Source: Paludibacteraceae bacterium (lineage in GTDB: Bacteria; Bacteroidota; Bacteroidia; Bacteroidales; Paludibacteraceae). Taken from it: a DNA stretch of 64,000 nt. The notes under the pieces were generated by a model that worked only from the letters and a program-made list of their open reading frames with translations, did no database searches and had not been told where the DNA came from. The translations under genes and the position numbers were made by a program. This document shows positions 8,744 to 17,992 of this stretch, in pieces. The DNA lies in NCBI GenBank assembly GCA_017527495.1, contig JAFXPY010000014.1:1-64000 (forward strand). The letters are read 5' to 3'. Position 1 is the stretch's first letter. Every line of letters starts with the position of its first letter.

Positions 8744-10333
8744 ATGAAAAACCTTTTTGCTCTCTTGCTGCCCATGCTCATATTTTTGGGGTGTGGCAAC
8801 AAATCGGAAAAACAATCGTGCCCTTTGCAGTCGGAAATCGACCGCTTGACTGCTTCTGCACAATTCTCAATGCCCAAGGTTCAATTACCTCAATTCCCCG
8901 ACTATACCAAGTCGGTTAAAGATTGTGGTGCCGTGGCTGATGGTATAACACTCTGCACGCAAGCTTTCCAAGAGGCTATCGACCATGTATCTAACCATGG
9001 CGGTGGTAAAGTGCTTGTTCCTGCCGGGGTATATTTCATCGGTCCTATCGAACTGAAAAGCAATGTGTGCCTCTATTTAGAGCATAATTCACTGATTATG
9101 TTTTCACCCGATTTCACTCTTTATCCTATTCTTGATGCAAGTTTTGAAGGACTTGACACAAAGCGCTGTCAGTCACCTATATCAGCTCGCAATGCTGAAA
9201 ATATAGCAATTTGCGGACATGGCGTAATCAATGGCAATGGCAACTATTGGCGTCCGGTGAAAAAATCAAAACTCAGTCCGAGCGAGTGGAAAAAACTCTT
9301 GAGTCGTGGAGGCGTGCTGACAGAAGATGGCAAGACATGGTACCCCTCAGAGGCTTCAATGTTTGCTCATTCCTTGTGTGAAGACCAGAATGTGCCGGTA
9401 GTAAAAGAAGATAGTGTATGGGCACAGATTCACCAATTCCTGCGCCCCGTCATGGTTAATATAATCGGCTGCAAAAACATACTTCTTGAAGGCGTAACAT
9501 TCGAGAACAGCCCTGCATGGAACTTGCACCCCTTGATGTCGGAAAATCTTGTGCTTGCCAACCTCACGGTTCGTAATCCTTGGTATTCACAAAATGGCGA
9601 TGGAGTAGATGTTGAATCATGCAAAAATGTGGTAATCACCAATTGCTCGTTTGATGTGGGCGATGACGCAATATGCATGAAATCAGGTAAGGGTGCTGAC
9701 GGCTGGAAACGCGCAATGCCAACGGAAAATGTTGTTGTTGACAATTGTACTGTATTCCATGGACATGGTGGTTTCGTGGTCGGCTCAGAGATGTCTGGTG
9801 ATGTGCGCAACATAAAAGTTTCTGATTGCTTGTTCATTGGAACAGATGTTGGTTTGCGTTTCAAATCAACTCGTGGACGCGGCGGTATAGTTGAGAATAT
9901 ATATATCAACAATATCAATATGACCAATATACCGACAGACCCACTGCTCTTCGACTTGTTCTATGGCGGCAAAGGCGCCGGAGAAGAGACACAAGAAGAG
10001 CTGGAAGCTCGCATGAAGGGTGGAGTGCCTGAAGTAAATCAAGGAACACCGCAATTCAAAGATATTTATATCGAGAACATACTTTGCAATAAGGCAAAAC
10101 GCGCTATGTATTTCAATGGTTTGCCTGAAATGAAAGTGAAAAATGTCAATCTCAAAAATGTCTTTGTCGCTGCTGACGAACCGGCTGTGGTTAATCAAAC
10201 AGATGGTTTGACAATAGAAAATGTACAGATTGTTGTACCGGCCGAAGCAGGACAATGTATCCAAATCAATCAAGTGGACAATCTGACAATAAACAATCTT
10301 ACCGATGCCAATGGTAACAAAGTAGAGTTATGA
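8744..10333 (+). CDS. Glycoside hydrolase family 28 lipoprotein (polygalacturonase-like)
   Basis: A 529-residue right-handed beta-helix enzyme that cleaves galacturonic acid linkages in pectin. The N-terminus is a lipoprotein signal ending in FLGC (Cys17). The four GH28 signatures appear in order: NGDGVDVES (about 284), VGDDAICMKSG (about 305, the catalytic Asp pair), GHGGF (about 340, the catalytic His) and RFKSTRGRGG (about 372, the usual RIK motif as RFK). The large insert between about 165 and 235 is typical of Bacteroidota exo-acting members. It overlaps the next gene by 4 bp. The product is probably on the cell envelope; exo- or endo-mode cannot be told. Confidence 0.92.
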   Translation: MKNLFALLLPMLIFLGCGNKSEKQSCPLQSEIDRLTASAQFSMPKVQLPQFPDYTKSVKDCGAVADGITLCTQAFQEAIDHVSNHGGGKVLVPAGVYFIGPIELKSNVCLYLEHNSLIMFSPDFTLYPILDASFEGLDTKRCQSPISARNAENIAICGHGVINGNGNYWRPVKKSKLSPSEWKKLLSRGGVLTEDGKTWYPSEASMFAHSLCEDQNVPVVKEDSVWAQIHQFLRPVMVNIIGCKNILLEGVTFENSPAWNLHPLMSENLVLANLTVRNPWYSQNGDGVDVESCKNVVITNCSFDVGDDAICMKSGKGADGWKRAMPTENVVVDNCTVFHGHGGFVVGSEMSGDVRNIKVSDCLFIGTDVGLRFKSTRGRGGIVENIYINNINMTNIPTDPLLFDLFYGGKGAGEETQEELEARMKGGVPEVNQGTPQFKDIYIENILCNKAKRAMYFNGLPEMKVKNVNLKNVFVAADEPAVVNQTDGLTIENVQIVVPAEAGQCIQINQVDNLTINNLTDANGNKVEL

Positions 10334-11382
10334 AAATAAACCCAAACAGAATATTTACGATAGGAGCACTTTGTGTGTTCCTATCGTTTTTTGCGTGTGA
10401 AAACAAAACACCGAAAGTGAATAGCCAGATGTGGCTCAAACGCAAAGCAGCAGATAAGGTAACGTATGTTGTAGATAGTGCAAGACTCAGGCAGTACCAA
10501 CACATAGCAGACTCACTTGACATCATTCCTGTTCTGTCTGTTACTTGTACAGATCCTGATTTTGATGTCTATCATAGTCTCTATCACCATGGTATAGCAT
10601 TTGAATCAGAGCAGATGGCTTATCGTATCTATTTCGACAAAAAACACACTATTGATGTCTATGCCAAGCGTACTCCGCAACTTGAATTAGAGCAGTCGCT
10701 GTGGTATCCGAATGACGAACAACTTGCCGCTGGTTTTGGCGATGATGTCTTGCGTGTGAGTGGCGCTATAGGCGTCGGTGCTGTCAAACCATGGAATGGA
10801 AACAAAATGGTGCATATTGAGAAATGGCAAAGCCGCACAGAGCGCATAATAGAACGAAGCTACAATCGTACCGTGCAGGAAATAGAGGTTAAAGGATGGC
10901 AGACAGAGGGCAAGCAAGTCGATATGCAAGTAAGATATACTCAGTATGCCGACCGCCGTGATGCAGAAGTCGAAGTCTTTCTTTCCGAACCGCTCGACAG
11001 CCTCGTAACAGGTCTGCAGAAATTGCCGCTCAAGAGTGTGCCGGAAACTGACGACCCTGATGATGTGCGTTGTAGTGCAGAACTGAAAAATAGCGATTTG
11101 TTAGGCTCATGGGGAATGGATTGGCCTGTAGAAGATACCATAAAATATCACAAAGAAATTGTTGGGTTAGGACTCTATGTACCACAACAATATATCCAAG
11201 ACTATCAAGAAGATAAACGCAATATAATGTTCCGCTTTAAGCCCCTGACATATATGAAATTCTATATCACTGTGGTTGCACAAAAAGAAAATAACCCACC
11301 GGCACGAAACCAAAAAGACTTCTTCGACTTTTTGAAACAATGGAGAGAAGAACTACTTTTAGAAGACAATAGAAAACAATAA
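10330..11382 (+). CDS. DUF4861 family lipoprotein
   Basis: A 350-residue protein with a lipoprotein signal (SFFAC, Cys23). Recognisable DUF4861 features include the early segment HGIAFESEQMAYRIYFDKKHTI-like pattern (about residues 85-105), the WYPNDEQLAAGFGDDVL stretch and the acid-rich WGMDWPVEDT near residue 260. DUF4861 proteins recur beside pectin- and rhamnogalacturonan-degrading enzymes, and here the ATGA overlap with GH28 ties the two together. The catalytic role, if any, is not established. It could act on unsaturated or acetylated pectin fragments, but that is inference from context. No SusC/SusD pair is nearby. Confidence 0.75.
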   Translation: MKINPNRIFTIGALCVFLSFFACENKTPKVNSQMWLKRKAADKVTYVVDSARLRQYQHIADSLDIIPVLSVTCTDPDFDVYHSLYHHGIAFESEQMAYRIYFDKKHTIDVYAKRTPQLELEQSLWYPNDEQLAAGFGDDVLRVSGAIGVGAVKPWNGNKMVHIEKWQSRTERIIERSYNRTVQEIEVKGWQTEGKQVDMQVRYTQYADRRDAEVEVFLSEPLDSLVTGLQKLPLKSVPETDDPDDVRCSAELKNSDLLGSWGMDWPVEDTIKYHKEIVGLGLYVPQQYIQDYQEDKRNIMFRFKPLTYMKFYITVVAQKENNPPARNQKDFFDFLKQWREELLLEDNRKQ

Positions 11383-11407
11383 ATTTTCAAGACAATAATT
11401 GACAATA

Positions 11408-11704
11408 AAAGTATCGCATATAAATAGATTTAGAATATCTCGGCGCTCAACGGCGTTAGCCGTTGCATATTAATAGACATAATCAAGATTACAAAACCAA
11501 CAACCACGGTGGTTGCACATTGTCAATTATTCAAATTTGTCGCATAGTATTTTAATATGCAACCGCTAACGCGGTTTGGTAAGAATGAATGTGTATATAA
11601 ATTTTCTATTAACACGTAACCGCTAACGCGGTTTTTTGCCTTTGAATCAGACATAAACAAGTTCCTATAGTTTGACACATTAACTACTTGAGAAACTTGA
11701 ATTA
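11408..11704 (+). repeat. Interspersed palindromic repeat, copy A
   Basis: The 11437-11704 core matches the copies at 34.6 and 51.8 kb nearly base for base. It contains hairpin 1 CAACGGCGTTAGCCGTTG (from 11448), hairpin 2 CAACCACGGTGGTTG (from 11500), hairpin 3 AACCGCTAACGCGGTT (from 11561) and hairpin 4, the same sequence again (from 11618), followed by T's like an intrinsic terminator. The right end is AGAAACTTGAAT; the left end AAGTATCGCATA (11409-11420) is its diverged inverse. No coding sequence is seen. It fills much of the gap between the DUF4861 gene and the efflux operon and may terminate the former. Confidence 0.85.
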
Positions 11705-11756
11705 GTTACGATTTGTGGGATTCGTATTCTAAAAATAGGTAGTTTGTCAGCAGAGA

Positions 11757-11880
11757 AATCTTCAAATCTTCAAATCTTCAAATTCCAAATCTTCAAATTC
11801 CAAATCCTCAAATCCTCAAATCTTTAAATCTTCAAATCCTCAATCCTCAAATCTTCAAATCTTCAAATCCTCCAGTCCTC
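11757..11880 (+). repeat. Degenerate 8-9 bp tandem repeat, CT-rich
   Basis: About fourteen units of TTCAAATC and close variants (TTCCAAATC, CTCAAATC, TTTAAATC). No ORF crosses it. It lies between repeat copy A and the promoter of the efflux operon. Confidence 0.85.
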
Positions 11881-11917
11881 TCATTATGTTAAACTGTGTT
11901 AAAAATAGTATTATGTA

Positions 11918-11948
11918 TTGCATAGTACTATAAATTTATATAATTTTG
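11918..11948 (+). promoter_or_regulatory. Bacteroidota promoter for the efflux operon
   Basis: TTG (11918-11920), a 20-nt spacer and TAATTTTG (11941-11948). The start codon of the ATPase gene is about 70 nt downstream, leaving a leader where a PadR-type repressor could bind; no clear palindromic operator was seen. Confidence 0.7.
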
Positions 11949-12019
11949 CATTCGAATTGTTAAGAGCACTAATCTATAGACTTTGTGGAAACTATAGAAC
12001 TCTCTAAATTAAGATAAAA

Positions 12020-12688
12020 ATGTTAGAATTGCACGGAATACATAAGTTTTACAACAAATCGAAACCTAATGAGCTTCATGTCTTGAAAGGAATTGATTTG
12101 ACCATAGATGATGGTGAATTTGTGTCAATCATGGGCGCATCTGGCTCAGGTAAATCAACTTTGCTAAATATCATTGGTATATTAGACAATTACGATTCGG
12201 GTGAGTATTATTTGGCAGGTCGTTTGATTCGCGATCTGACCGAGACGCAGTCGGCTCGTTTGCGCAATGAGTTGATAGGTTTTGTGTTCCAGTCTTTCAA
12301 TTTGCTCAACTATAAGACTGCTCTTGAAAATGTTGCATTGCCACTCTACTACAAAGGTGTAGGGCGTCGCGAGCGCAATCGTATGGCAATGGAAGAACTT
12401 GAGCGCATGGGTTTGCGCGATTGGGCAGACCATCTTCCAAATGAGATGTCGGGCGGTCAGCGTCAGCGTGTGGCTATTGCAAGAGCAATAGTGACAAAGC
12501 CGAAACTTCTGCTTGCAGACGAACCAACGGGAGCGCTTGACAGCAAGACAACAATAGAGGTAATGGAAATATTCAAACAACTCAACCAACAAGGAATTAC
12601 AACAATAATAGTAACGCACGAGCAGTCGGTGGCAGATGCAACAAACCGTATAATCAAAATCAAAGACGGACTAATCTCTCACTTCTAA
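12020..12688 (+). CDS. ABC transporter ATP-binding protein, MacB/LolD type
   Basis: A 222-residue ATPase that powers the two FtsX-type permeases encoded next. It has Walker A GASGSGKST (about 39-47), a Q-loop in FVFQSFNLL, the signature MSGGQRQRVAIARA (about 144-157), Walker B LLLADEPTGALD (about 163-174) and the switch His in VTHEQ. This is the stand-alone ATPase arrangement of MacAB-like exporters. The last codons (LISHF, stop) are made from the 14-bp CT-rich repeat that then continues into the spacer, so the C-terminus has probably been altered by that repeat. First gene of a seven-gene run. Confidence 0.93.
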   Translation: MLELHGIHKFYNKSKPNELHVLKGIDLTIDDGEFVSIMGASGSGKSTLLNIIGILDNYDSGEYYLAGRLIRDLTETQSARLRNELIGFVFQSFNLLNYKTALENVALPLYYKGVGRRERNRMAMEELERMGLRDWADHLPNEMSGGQRQRVAIARAIVTKPKLLLADEPTGALDSKTTIEVMEIFKQLNQQGITTIIVTHEQSVADATNRIIKIKDGLISHF

Positions 12689-12728
12689 TCTCTCACTTCT
12701 CACATCTCACTTCTAATTTCTTACTTCT
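12673..12728 (+). repeat. 14-bp CT-rich tandem repeat, four units
   Basis: Four adjacent 14-bp units: AATCTCTCACTTCT twice exactly, then CACATCTCACTTCT and AATTTCTTACTTCT. The first unit contains the stop codon of the ATPase gene, and the fourth ends 3 bp before the permease ATG. The same unit recurs near 62.1 kb. Confidence 0.9.
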
Positions 12729-12731
12729 CAC

Positions 12732-13946
12732 ATGAATTTTCTCTCTGAAATATGGTCGTCAATAAGTCAGAATCGTTTTCGAACGGCGATGACGGGTTTT
12801 GCTGTGGCATGGGGAATATTCATTTTGATTGTTCTTCTTGGTGCAAGTAATGGATTGCAGAATGGGATACAGCAGAATTATGGCAATCGTGCTATCAATT
12901 CAGTTGATATCTGGGCAGGTTGGACAAGTATGCCATATCAAGGACTGAAGGTCGACCGTCCAATGAATTTCACCAATCGCGAAGCTGAATTAATCAGGAA
13001 GTTGCCTGAAGTGGAATTATTTTCTATCGTTGCCAATAAAGATGCCGTTACTGCCAATTATGGTTCGCAATACGCCTCTGTAACGCTAAAAGGGATAGAA
13101 AACGACTATCAAGCTATATTTCGCAAAACTATATACAAGGGTCGGTTCCTTAATGCTCATGACTATCGTGAGCAGGCAAAAGTATGCGTTGTGGATAAGC
13201 GACTGACCGAAGAAATAGGCACTGACGATATTGTCGGGAAATATCTTAAATTAGGCGACATATCTTTTCTTGTTGTCGGAATATGTGAGAATGGTGAGCG
13301 CTGGGAGGGTACAACGGTTCATATACCACTTTCCACTCATCAGGCTATATTCTCGCCCGACCACAAATTCGACCATATCTCGTTGACGAAAAAAGCGACT
13401 GTTGGTTCGGTTCCATTCGATCAAAAGGTGCGACAAACACTTTCGCCGATAATGCAATTCGATTCTCAGGACCGCCGTGCTGTCGGCGTATGGAGTGAAG
13501 AAGAGAGTTACGAGCAAACGCGTGGCGTGATGTCGGCAATACATCTATTTGTCTTGATTATAGGCATCTGCACACTGATTTCAGGTGCTGTGGGCGTGAG
13601 CAACATAATGTTGGTCAGTGTGCGCGAACGAACCAAAGAATTTGGGATACGCAAAGCGATAGGTGCGCCGCCAAGTACAATCCTAACGGCTGTTGTAGGT
13701 GAGAGCATTATGATAACTGCCTTGTTCGGTTACATCGGTATGTTTATAGGTATAGGACTTATGGAGTTGATTAACAACTTTATACCCAAAGGCGAGGATA
13801 TTCCGTTTGTCAATCCTACTGTTGATATACCTGCCGTAGTGATTGCAACATTATTCCTAATCATTATAGGTACAATAGCCGGACTTGTTCCTGCTGTGCG
13901 AGCAATGAAAATCAAACCAATTGAAGCAATGAATTACGAAAAATGA
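12732..13946 (+). CDS. ABC transporter permease, MacB/FtsX type (first)
   Basis: A 404-residue inner-membrane permease with one N-terminal helix (about 18-40), a large periplasmic MacB_PCD-like domain (about 45-270) and three C-terminal helices of the FtsX domain (about 275-300, 325-350 and 370-395). The diagnostic cytoplasmic segment SNIMLVSVRERTKEFGIRKA follows the second helix. It lacks the fused ATPase of E. coli MacB. It overlaps the second permease by 4 bp (ATGA), which suggests a heterodimer made in equal amounts. Confidence 0.92.
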   Translation: MNFLSEIWSSISQNRFRTAMTGFAVAWGIFILIVLLGASNGLQNGIQQNYGNRAINSVDIWAGWTSMPYQGLKVDRPMNFTNREAELIRKLPEVELFSIVANKDAVTANYGSQYASVTLKGIENDYQAIFRKTIYKGRFLNAHDYREQAKVCVVDKRLTEEIGTDDIVGKYLKLGDISFLVVGICENGERWEGTTVHIPLSTHQAIFSPDHKFDHISLTKKATVGSVPFDQKVRQTLSPIMQFDSQDRRAVGVWSEEESYEQTRGVMSAIHLFVLIIGICTLISGAVGVSNIMLVSVRERTKEFGIRKAIGAPPSTILTAVVGESIMITALFGYIGMFIGIGLMELINNFIPKGEDIPFVNPTVDIPAVVIATLFLIIIGTIAGLVPAVRAMKIKPIEAMNYEK

Positions 13947-15184
13947 TTGAGTTTTTCACAGAAATATGGTCAACGATAACAAAGAATAAGTCGCGTTCGC
14001 TGCTTACTGCCTTCGGTGTTTTCTGGGGTATGTTGATGCTTATGGTGCTGATAGGTCTTGGCAATGCTTTGACTGTCGGTATATATTCCAATGTTGAAGG
14101 TTTCGCCATGAATTCTTGTTTAATCTCAGCCGGTGAAACAAGCAAGCCGTATAAAGGATTTCAGCGTGGGCGTTCGTGGAAAATCATTGCATCTGATCTG
14201 CCAGTGATTGAATCACAAGTGAAAGGTGTTAAGTGTTTGTCGCCAATGGTGTTTACTACCGGTAGCACTATGGTGTCGTATGGCGACAAGCATGAGAATT
14301 ATCGTATGGTAGGTGTTACGCCTGAATATACGCAGGTGATGAAAACAGATTTGCTCTTTGGGCGATTTATCAACGACATTGACATGCAAGAAAAACGCAA
14401 AGTGTGTGTTATTGGTAACGAGATATATGGAGTGCTTTTCCCCAATGGCGAAAATCCTGTTGGCAAACGGATTATGTGTGGTAGTATGCAATACACTATA
14501 GTTGGAGTGAGAGACAAAAATCTCAATCATATCTATATCGGAGGCAACCCCGACAAAATGGTTCAATCTCCACTCACAACGGTTCAACAAGTCTATAACC
14601 TTGGCGACGAATTGCATATCGTTATGGCTGTGGCAAAGCCTGATGTTTGGGTTTCAGAAATAGACGCAGAAATGCGTACCATACTCAAGCAAAGACATAA
14701 TGTGGCACCTGACGACGATAAAGCCATCTGGGGTTTCAACGCCGAAGAAGAGATGAAAGCATTAGGTTATTTGCGCATAGGTCTGTCTGCTTTGATTTGG
14801 CTTATAGGTCTTGGCACGCTGATTTCGGGTGCTGTCGGTGTGAGCAACATAATGCTTGTTACGGTGCGTGAGCGCACGAAGGAAATAGGTGTGCGCCGTG
14901 CGTTAGGTGCTTCACCTTATGTAATTGCTCGTCAAATAGTTGCAGAGAGTACTGTACTTACGGCGATGGCAGGTGTCGTGGGGATTATGGCTGGCGTCGG
15001 GCTGTTGCAGATTGTTGAAAAAATACTTGCTTCGTCCGAGACTTTTATGAAAAATCCGCAAGTGTCTTTCGGTGCCGCAGCGGCATGTTTGATCATAATT
15101 ATTGTAGTCGGTATCTTGGCAGGACTTCTGCCTGCAATAAGAGCTCTGAAAATCAAGCCTATAGAGGCCTTGTCGGAAGAATGA
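13943..15184 (+). CDS. ABC transporter permease, MacB/FtsX type (second)
   Basis: A 413-residue paralog of the preceding permease with the same layout: N-terminal helix (about 18-42), periplasmic domain, then three helices, with SNIMLVTVRERTKEIGVRRA after the second. The two proteins differ in the periplasmic domain, consistent with a heterodimeric transporter. It is followed by a membrane-fusion protein and a TolC-type channel, so the complex probably spans both membranes and exports a peptide, lipid or antibiotic. The substrate cannot be inferred. Confidence 0.92.
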   Translation: MIEFFTEIWSTITKNKSRSLLTAFGVFWGMLMLMVLIGLGNALTVGIYSNVEGFAMNSCLISAGETSKPYKGFQRGRSWKIIASDLPVIESQVKGVKCLSPMVFTTGSTMVSYGDKHENYRMVGVTPEYTQVMKTDLLFGRFINDIDMQEKRKVCVIGNEIYGVLFPNGENPVGKRIMCGSMQYTIVGVRDKNLNHIYIGGNPDKMVQSPLTTVQQVYNLGDELHIVMAVAKPDVWVSEIDAEMRTILKQRHNVAPDDDKAIWGFNAEEEMKALGYLRIGLSALIWLIGLGTLISGAVGVSNIMLVTVRERTKEIGVRRALGASPYVIARQIVAESTVLTAMAGVVGIMAGVGLLQIVEKILASSETFMKNPQVSFGAAAACLIIIIVVGILAGLLPAIRALKIKPIEALSEE

Positions 15185-15223
15185 TGATATGTAGTAAAGT
15201 AAAGATAAATAAATTTTCAAGAT

Positions 15224-16327
15224 ATGAGAAAAGTTGTTAAATGGATTGTTGCTATTTTGTTGGCAGCAGGTGTAGTGGCCACATTTGTGTTTCTCTATAA
15301 GCGCCAACAGCCCCAAGAAGTTCGTTATGAGACATTTCGTGTTGAGCGACGTGACATAGAGAAACGGACTATAGTAACGGGCAAGGTTGAGCCGCGTGAC
15401 GAAGTGGCCATAAAAGCACAAATCAGCGGTATAGTGGCTGAGCTTTATAAAGAGGCGGGGCAGGATGTTAAGCAGGGTGAGGCAATCGCCAAGATAAAAG
15501 TTGTGCCTGACATGTCGCAACTGAGCAGTGCTGAGTCGCGCTTGCGTCTTGCACAATATAATCTGAACAATGTTCGGCAAGTTTATGAACGCGATTCCGC
15601 CCTTTATGTGCAGAAAGTCATAGCGCGCGAGGCATTGGAAACTTCAGAGCTGAGCTTCATCAAAGCCAAAGAAGAACTGCAAGCAGCACAAGACAATCTT
15701 TCGATTGTCAAAGAAGGTGTGGCAGCATCGGCAAAAGACTATGGCAACACCATTGTGCGTTCTACTATTTCAGGAACGATACTTGACATCCCAATCAAAG
15801 TGGGTAATTCTGTTATATTGAGTAATACCTTTAATGATGGTACCACAATAGCCACTGTGGCAGACATGAAAGATATGATTTTTGTTGGTAAAATGGACGA
15901 AACAGAGGTGGGAAAACTGCGTGAAGGTATGCCGATGGAATTGATTATCGGCGCATTGAACGACCGCAAGTTTGAAGCGCAACTTGAATATATCTCTCCC
16001 AAAGGAACAGAGAGCAATGGAGCAATGATGTTTGAAATTAAAGGAGCCGTAACAATACCTGATAGTGTGAATATCCGCTCCGGATATAGTGCTAATGCCG
16101 AGATAGTTCTTCAATCGCACAAACAAGTGCTGGCAGTGGCAGAATCAACAGTTGAAATCAATGGAGATAGTGCCTTTGTTCAGCTCCTGACCGACACAGC
16201 AACACAGCAAGCAAAAAAACAAGCGGTGCAGATCGGTATGTCGGACGGAATAAATATTGAAATCATTGACGGACTGCAAGAAAATGACATAGTTAGAGGT
16301 AACCCTATAACTGAATTACAAAAATGA
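15224..16327 (+). CDS. Periplasmic adaptor (membrane-fusion) protein, MacA/HlyD type
   Basis: A 367-residue adaptor with an N-terminal membrane anchor (about 5-25), a biotinyl-lipoyl half (EVAIKAQISGIVAELYKEAGQDVKQGE, cut by residue 90), an alpha-hairpin coiled coil (about 100-165), the second lipoyl half (TIVRSTISGTILDIPIKVG) and a beta-barrel plus membrane-proximal domain. It connects the permease pair to the outer-membrane channel encoded next, which it overlaps by 4 bp. MacA-like identity follows from partnership with MacB-type permeases and not RND pumps. Confidence 0.92.
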   Translation: MRKVVKWIVAILLAAGVVATFVFLYKRQQPQEVRYETFRVERRDIEKRTIVTGKVEPRDEVAIKAQISGIVAELYKEAGQDVKQGEAIAKIKVVPDMSQLSSAESRLRLAQYNLNNVRQVYERDSALYVQKVIAREALETSELSFIKAKEELQAAQDNLSIVKEGVAASAKDYGNTIVRSTISGTILDIPIKVGNSVILSNTFNDGTTIATVADMKDMIFVGKMDETEVGKLREGMPMELIIGALNDRKFEAQLEYISPKGTESNGAMMFEIKGAVTIPDSVNIRSGYSANAEIVLQSHKQVLAVAESTVEINGDSAFVQLLTDTATQQAKKQAVQIGMSDGINIEIIDGLQENDIVRGNPITELQK

Positions 16328-17634
16328 GAAAGCAAATAAAATATCTTAGTGCTCTATTGCTGCTGTTTAATTTCCTTTTTGTGAATGCAGAGAAATACAC
16401 TCTAAATCAGTGCATTGAAATAGCATTGCATAATAATTTGCAAGTTCAGCAGCAAGAAAATGAGATGCGGCAGCAGCAACTGGCTTACGACCAAACACGA
16501 CAAAATTTGCTCCCTACTGTAAGTGCTAATGCAGGGCAAAATTGGTCGTGGGGAAGAAGTACGGGTGTAGATAATGTGATGCGTGCACAAAATATCGCCA
16601 ATACAAGTTTTTCGCTCAACGCCAATTTAGTGCTCTTTGACGGCTTGTCAATGAAATATAATATCGACCAGTCCAAAGCACTTGTCAACAAGACCGAAGC
16701 CGACATGCAGCAACTCAAACTCGATATCTCGCTCAATATAACGGCTATGTTTTTGCAGGTGTTGCTCGACAAAGAGTTGGAACAGACAGCGCAGGAGCAG
16801 CTTGCCCTGACACAACGAAAAATTGAAAAAACGCAGGCTCTTGTCAATGCACAGCGCACAGCACAAGGAGAGCTTTATTCAATGCAGGCACAAGAAGCAA
16901 AAGAACAACTTGCTCTTGTGCAAGCGCAAAACACGACAAAACTTGCACTCCTCGACCTCGCTCAAGCAATGGAACTGCCTTATTCCGATTCTTTTGATAT
17001 CGTTCATACAACAACAGATTCATTAGATCATCAGTTGTTGCCCGACAAAACAATTGTCTATCAAGAAGCAATGAGCAATCGCCCGGAGCTCAAAGCAGCA
17101 CAATATGCCTTAGAGGCTCAGCAAATAGGACTGAAAAATGCTAAGTCAGCCTACTATCCGACATTAAGTGCAGGAACAGGAATAAGCACCGGCTACTATC
17201 ATCTTTACGGAGCAGACAATGTTGCTTTTGGCAAACAATTAGGTGATAATTTTACAACCAATGTCGGACTCAATCTGACAATACCCATTTTCGACCGGAT
17301 GCAAACACCTAATGCCGTAAAGAGACAAGAAATAAATGTGCAAAACGCAAAGCTCAACATAGAACAAATAACCAAAGACATACAAAAAGAAATAGACCAA
17401 GCTTATTACAACGCCCTTGCGGCACAAACGCAACAACAATCGGCAGAGCAAGCACTTACTTATGCACAAGAAGCATTCCGATATGCCGAGCAAAAGCAAG
17501 AAGCAGGCAAAGGCACAATATATGAATTGTATGAGGCAAAAAAACTGCTTACACAAGCACAATCAGAGCAGTTGCAAGCAAAGTATAACTATATATTCAA
17601 AGTCAGAATACTGCAATATTATGCAGGTAAATAA
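16324..17634 (+). CDS. TolC family outer-membrane efflux protein
   Basis: A 436-residue channel protein with a signal peptide (about 1-22) followed by YTLNQCIEIALHNNLQVQQQ, the standard TolC start. It has two repeats of long Gln/Ala-rich helices with short membrane strands (about 75-95 and 270-310, the latter with GLNLTIPIFDRMQTPNAV, the second-repeat signature). It completes the tripartite exporter with the adaptor and permeases upstream. The gene ends 15 bp before the PadR regulator. Confidence 0.93.
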   Translation: MRKQIKYLSALLLLFNFLFVNAEKYTLNQCIEIALHNNLQVQQQENEMRQQQLAYDQTRQNLLPTVSANAGQNWSWGRSTGVDNVMRAQNIANTSFSLNANLVLFDGLSMKYNIDQSKALVNKTEADMQQLKLDISLNITAMFLQVLLDKELEQTAQEQLALTQRKIEKTQALVNAQRTAQGELYSMQAQEAKEQLALVQAQNTTKLALLDLAQAMELPYSDSFDIVHTTTDSLDHQLLPDKTIVYQEAMSNRPELKAAQYALEAQQIGLKNAKSAYYPTLSAGTGISTGYYHLYGADNVAFGKQLGDNFTTNVGLNLTIPIFDRMQTPNAVKRQEINVQNAKLNIEQITKDIQKEIDQAYYNALAAQTQQQSAEQALTYAQEAFRYAEQKQEAGKGTIYELYEAKKLLTQAQSEQLQAKYNYIFKVRILQYYAGK

Positions 17635-17649
17635 CAACTATTACTAACC

Positions 17650-17973
17650 ATGATAGACAACATAAAATCACAAATGCGTAAAGGCATATTGGAATATTGT
17701 ATTCTCTTGTGCCTTAAAGATGGTGAAATGTATGCAGGAGAAATACTCGAACATCTCAAAAAAGCTAACCTCTTGATTGTTGAGGGAACATTGTACCCTT
17801 TGCTGTCGAGGCTGAAAAACAATGGCTTGCTCGACTATCGATGGCAAGAGTCAACCGAGGGACCTCCTCGGAAGTACTATACAACAACAACGGAAGGAAA
17901 ACAGCTCTTGCAAGAACTCGAAACAGAGTGGGGAGCAATAAAAAACTCTGTTGAAACAATTGAAACAAACTAA
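17650..17973 (+). CDS. PadR family transcriptional regulator
   Basis: A 107-residue winged-helix repressor. The pattern QMRKGILEYCILLCL, YAGEILEHL, VEGTLYPLLSRLKNNGLLDY and GPPRKYYTTTTEGKQLL covers the PadR helix-turn-helix, wing and dimer helix. Its position at the end of the efflux genes and directly before a PspC gene suggests it senses an exported compound and controls the whole run, probably by repressing the promoter near 11.9 kb. PadR proteins of this short type are frequently encoded next to PspC-domain proteins in Bacteroidota. Confidence 0.93.
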   Translation: MIDNIKSQMRKGILEYCILLCLKDGEMYAGEILEHLKKANLLIVEGTLYPLLSRLKNNGLLDYRWQESTEGPPRKYYTTTTEGKQLLQELETEWGAIKNSVETIETN

Positions 17974-17992
17974 AATCAAATAACCCATCATT

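Noticed and set aside
11757..11880. A possible CRISPR array
   Set aside because: The units are 8-9 bp and contiguous without spacers; it is a simple tandem repeat.
14912..15580. A 222-codon open frame on the minus strand
   Set aside because: It spans the junction of the second permease and the adaptor gene, both clearly coding on the plus strand.
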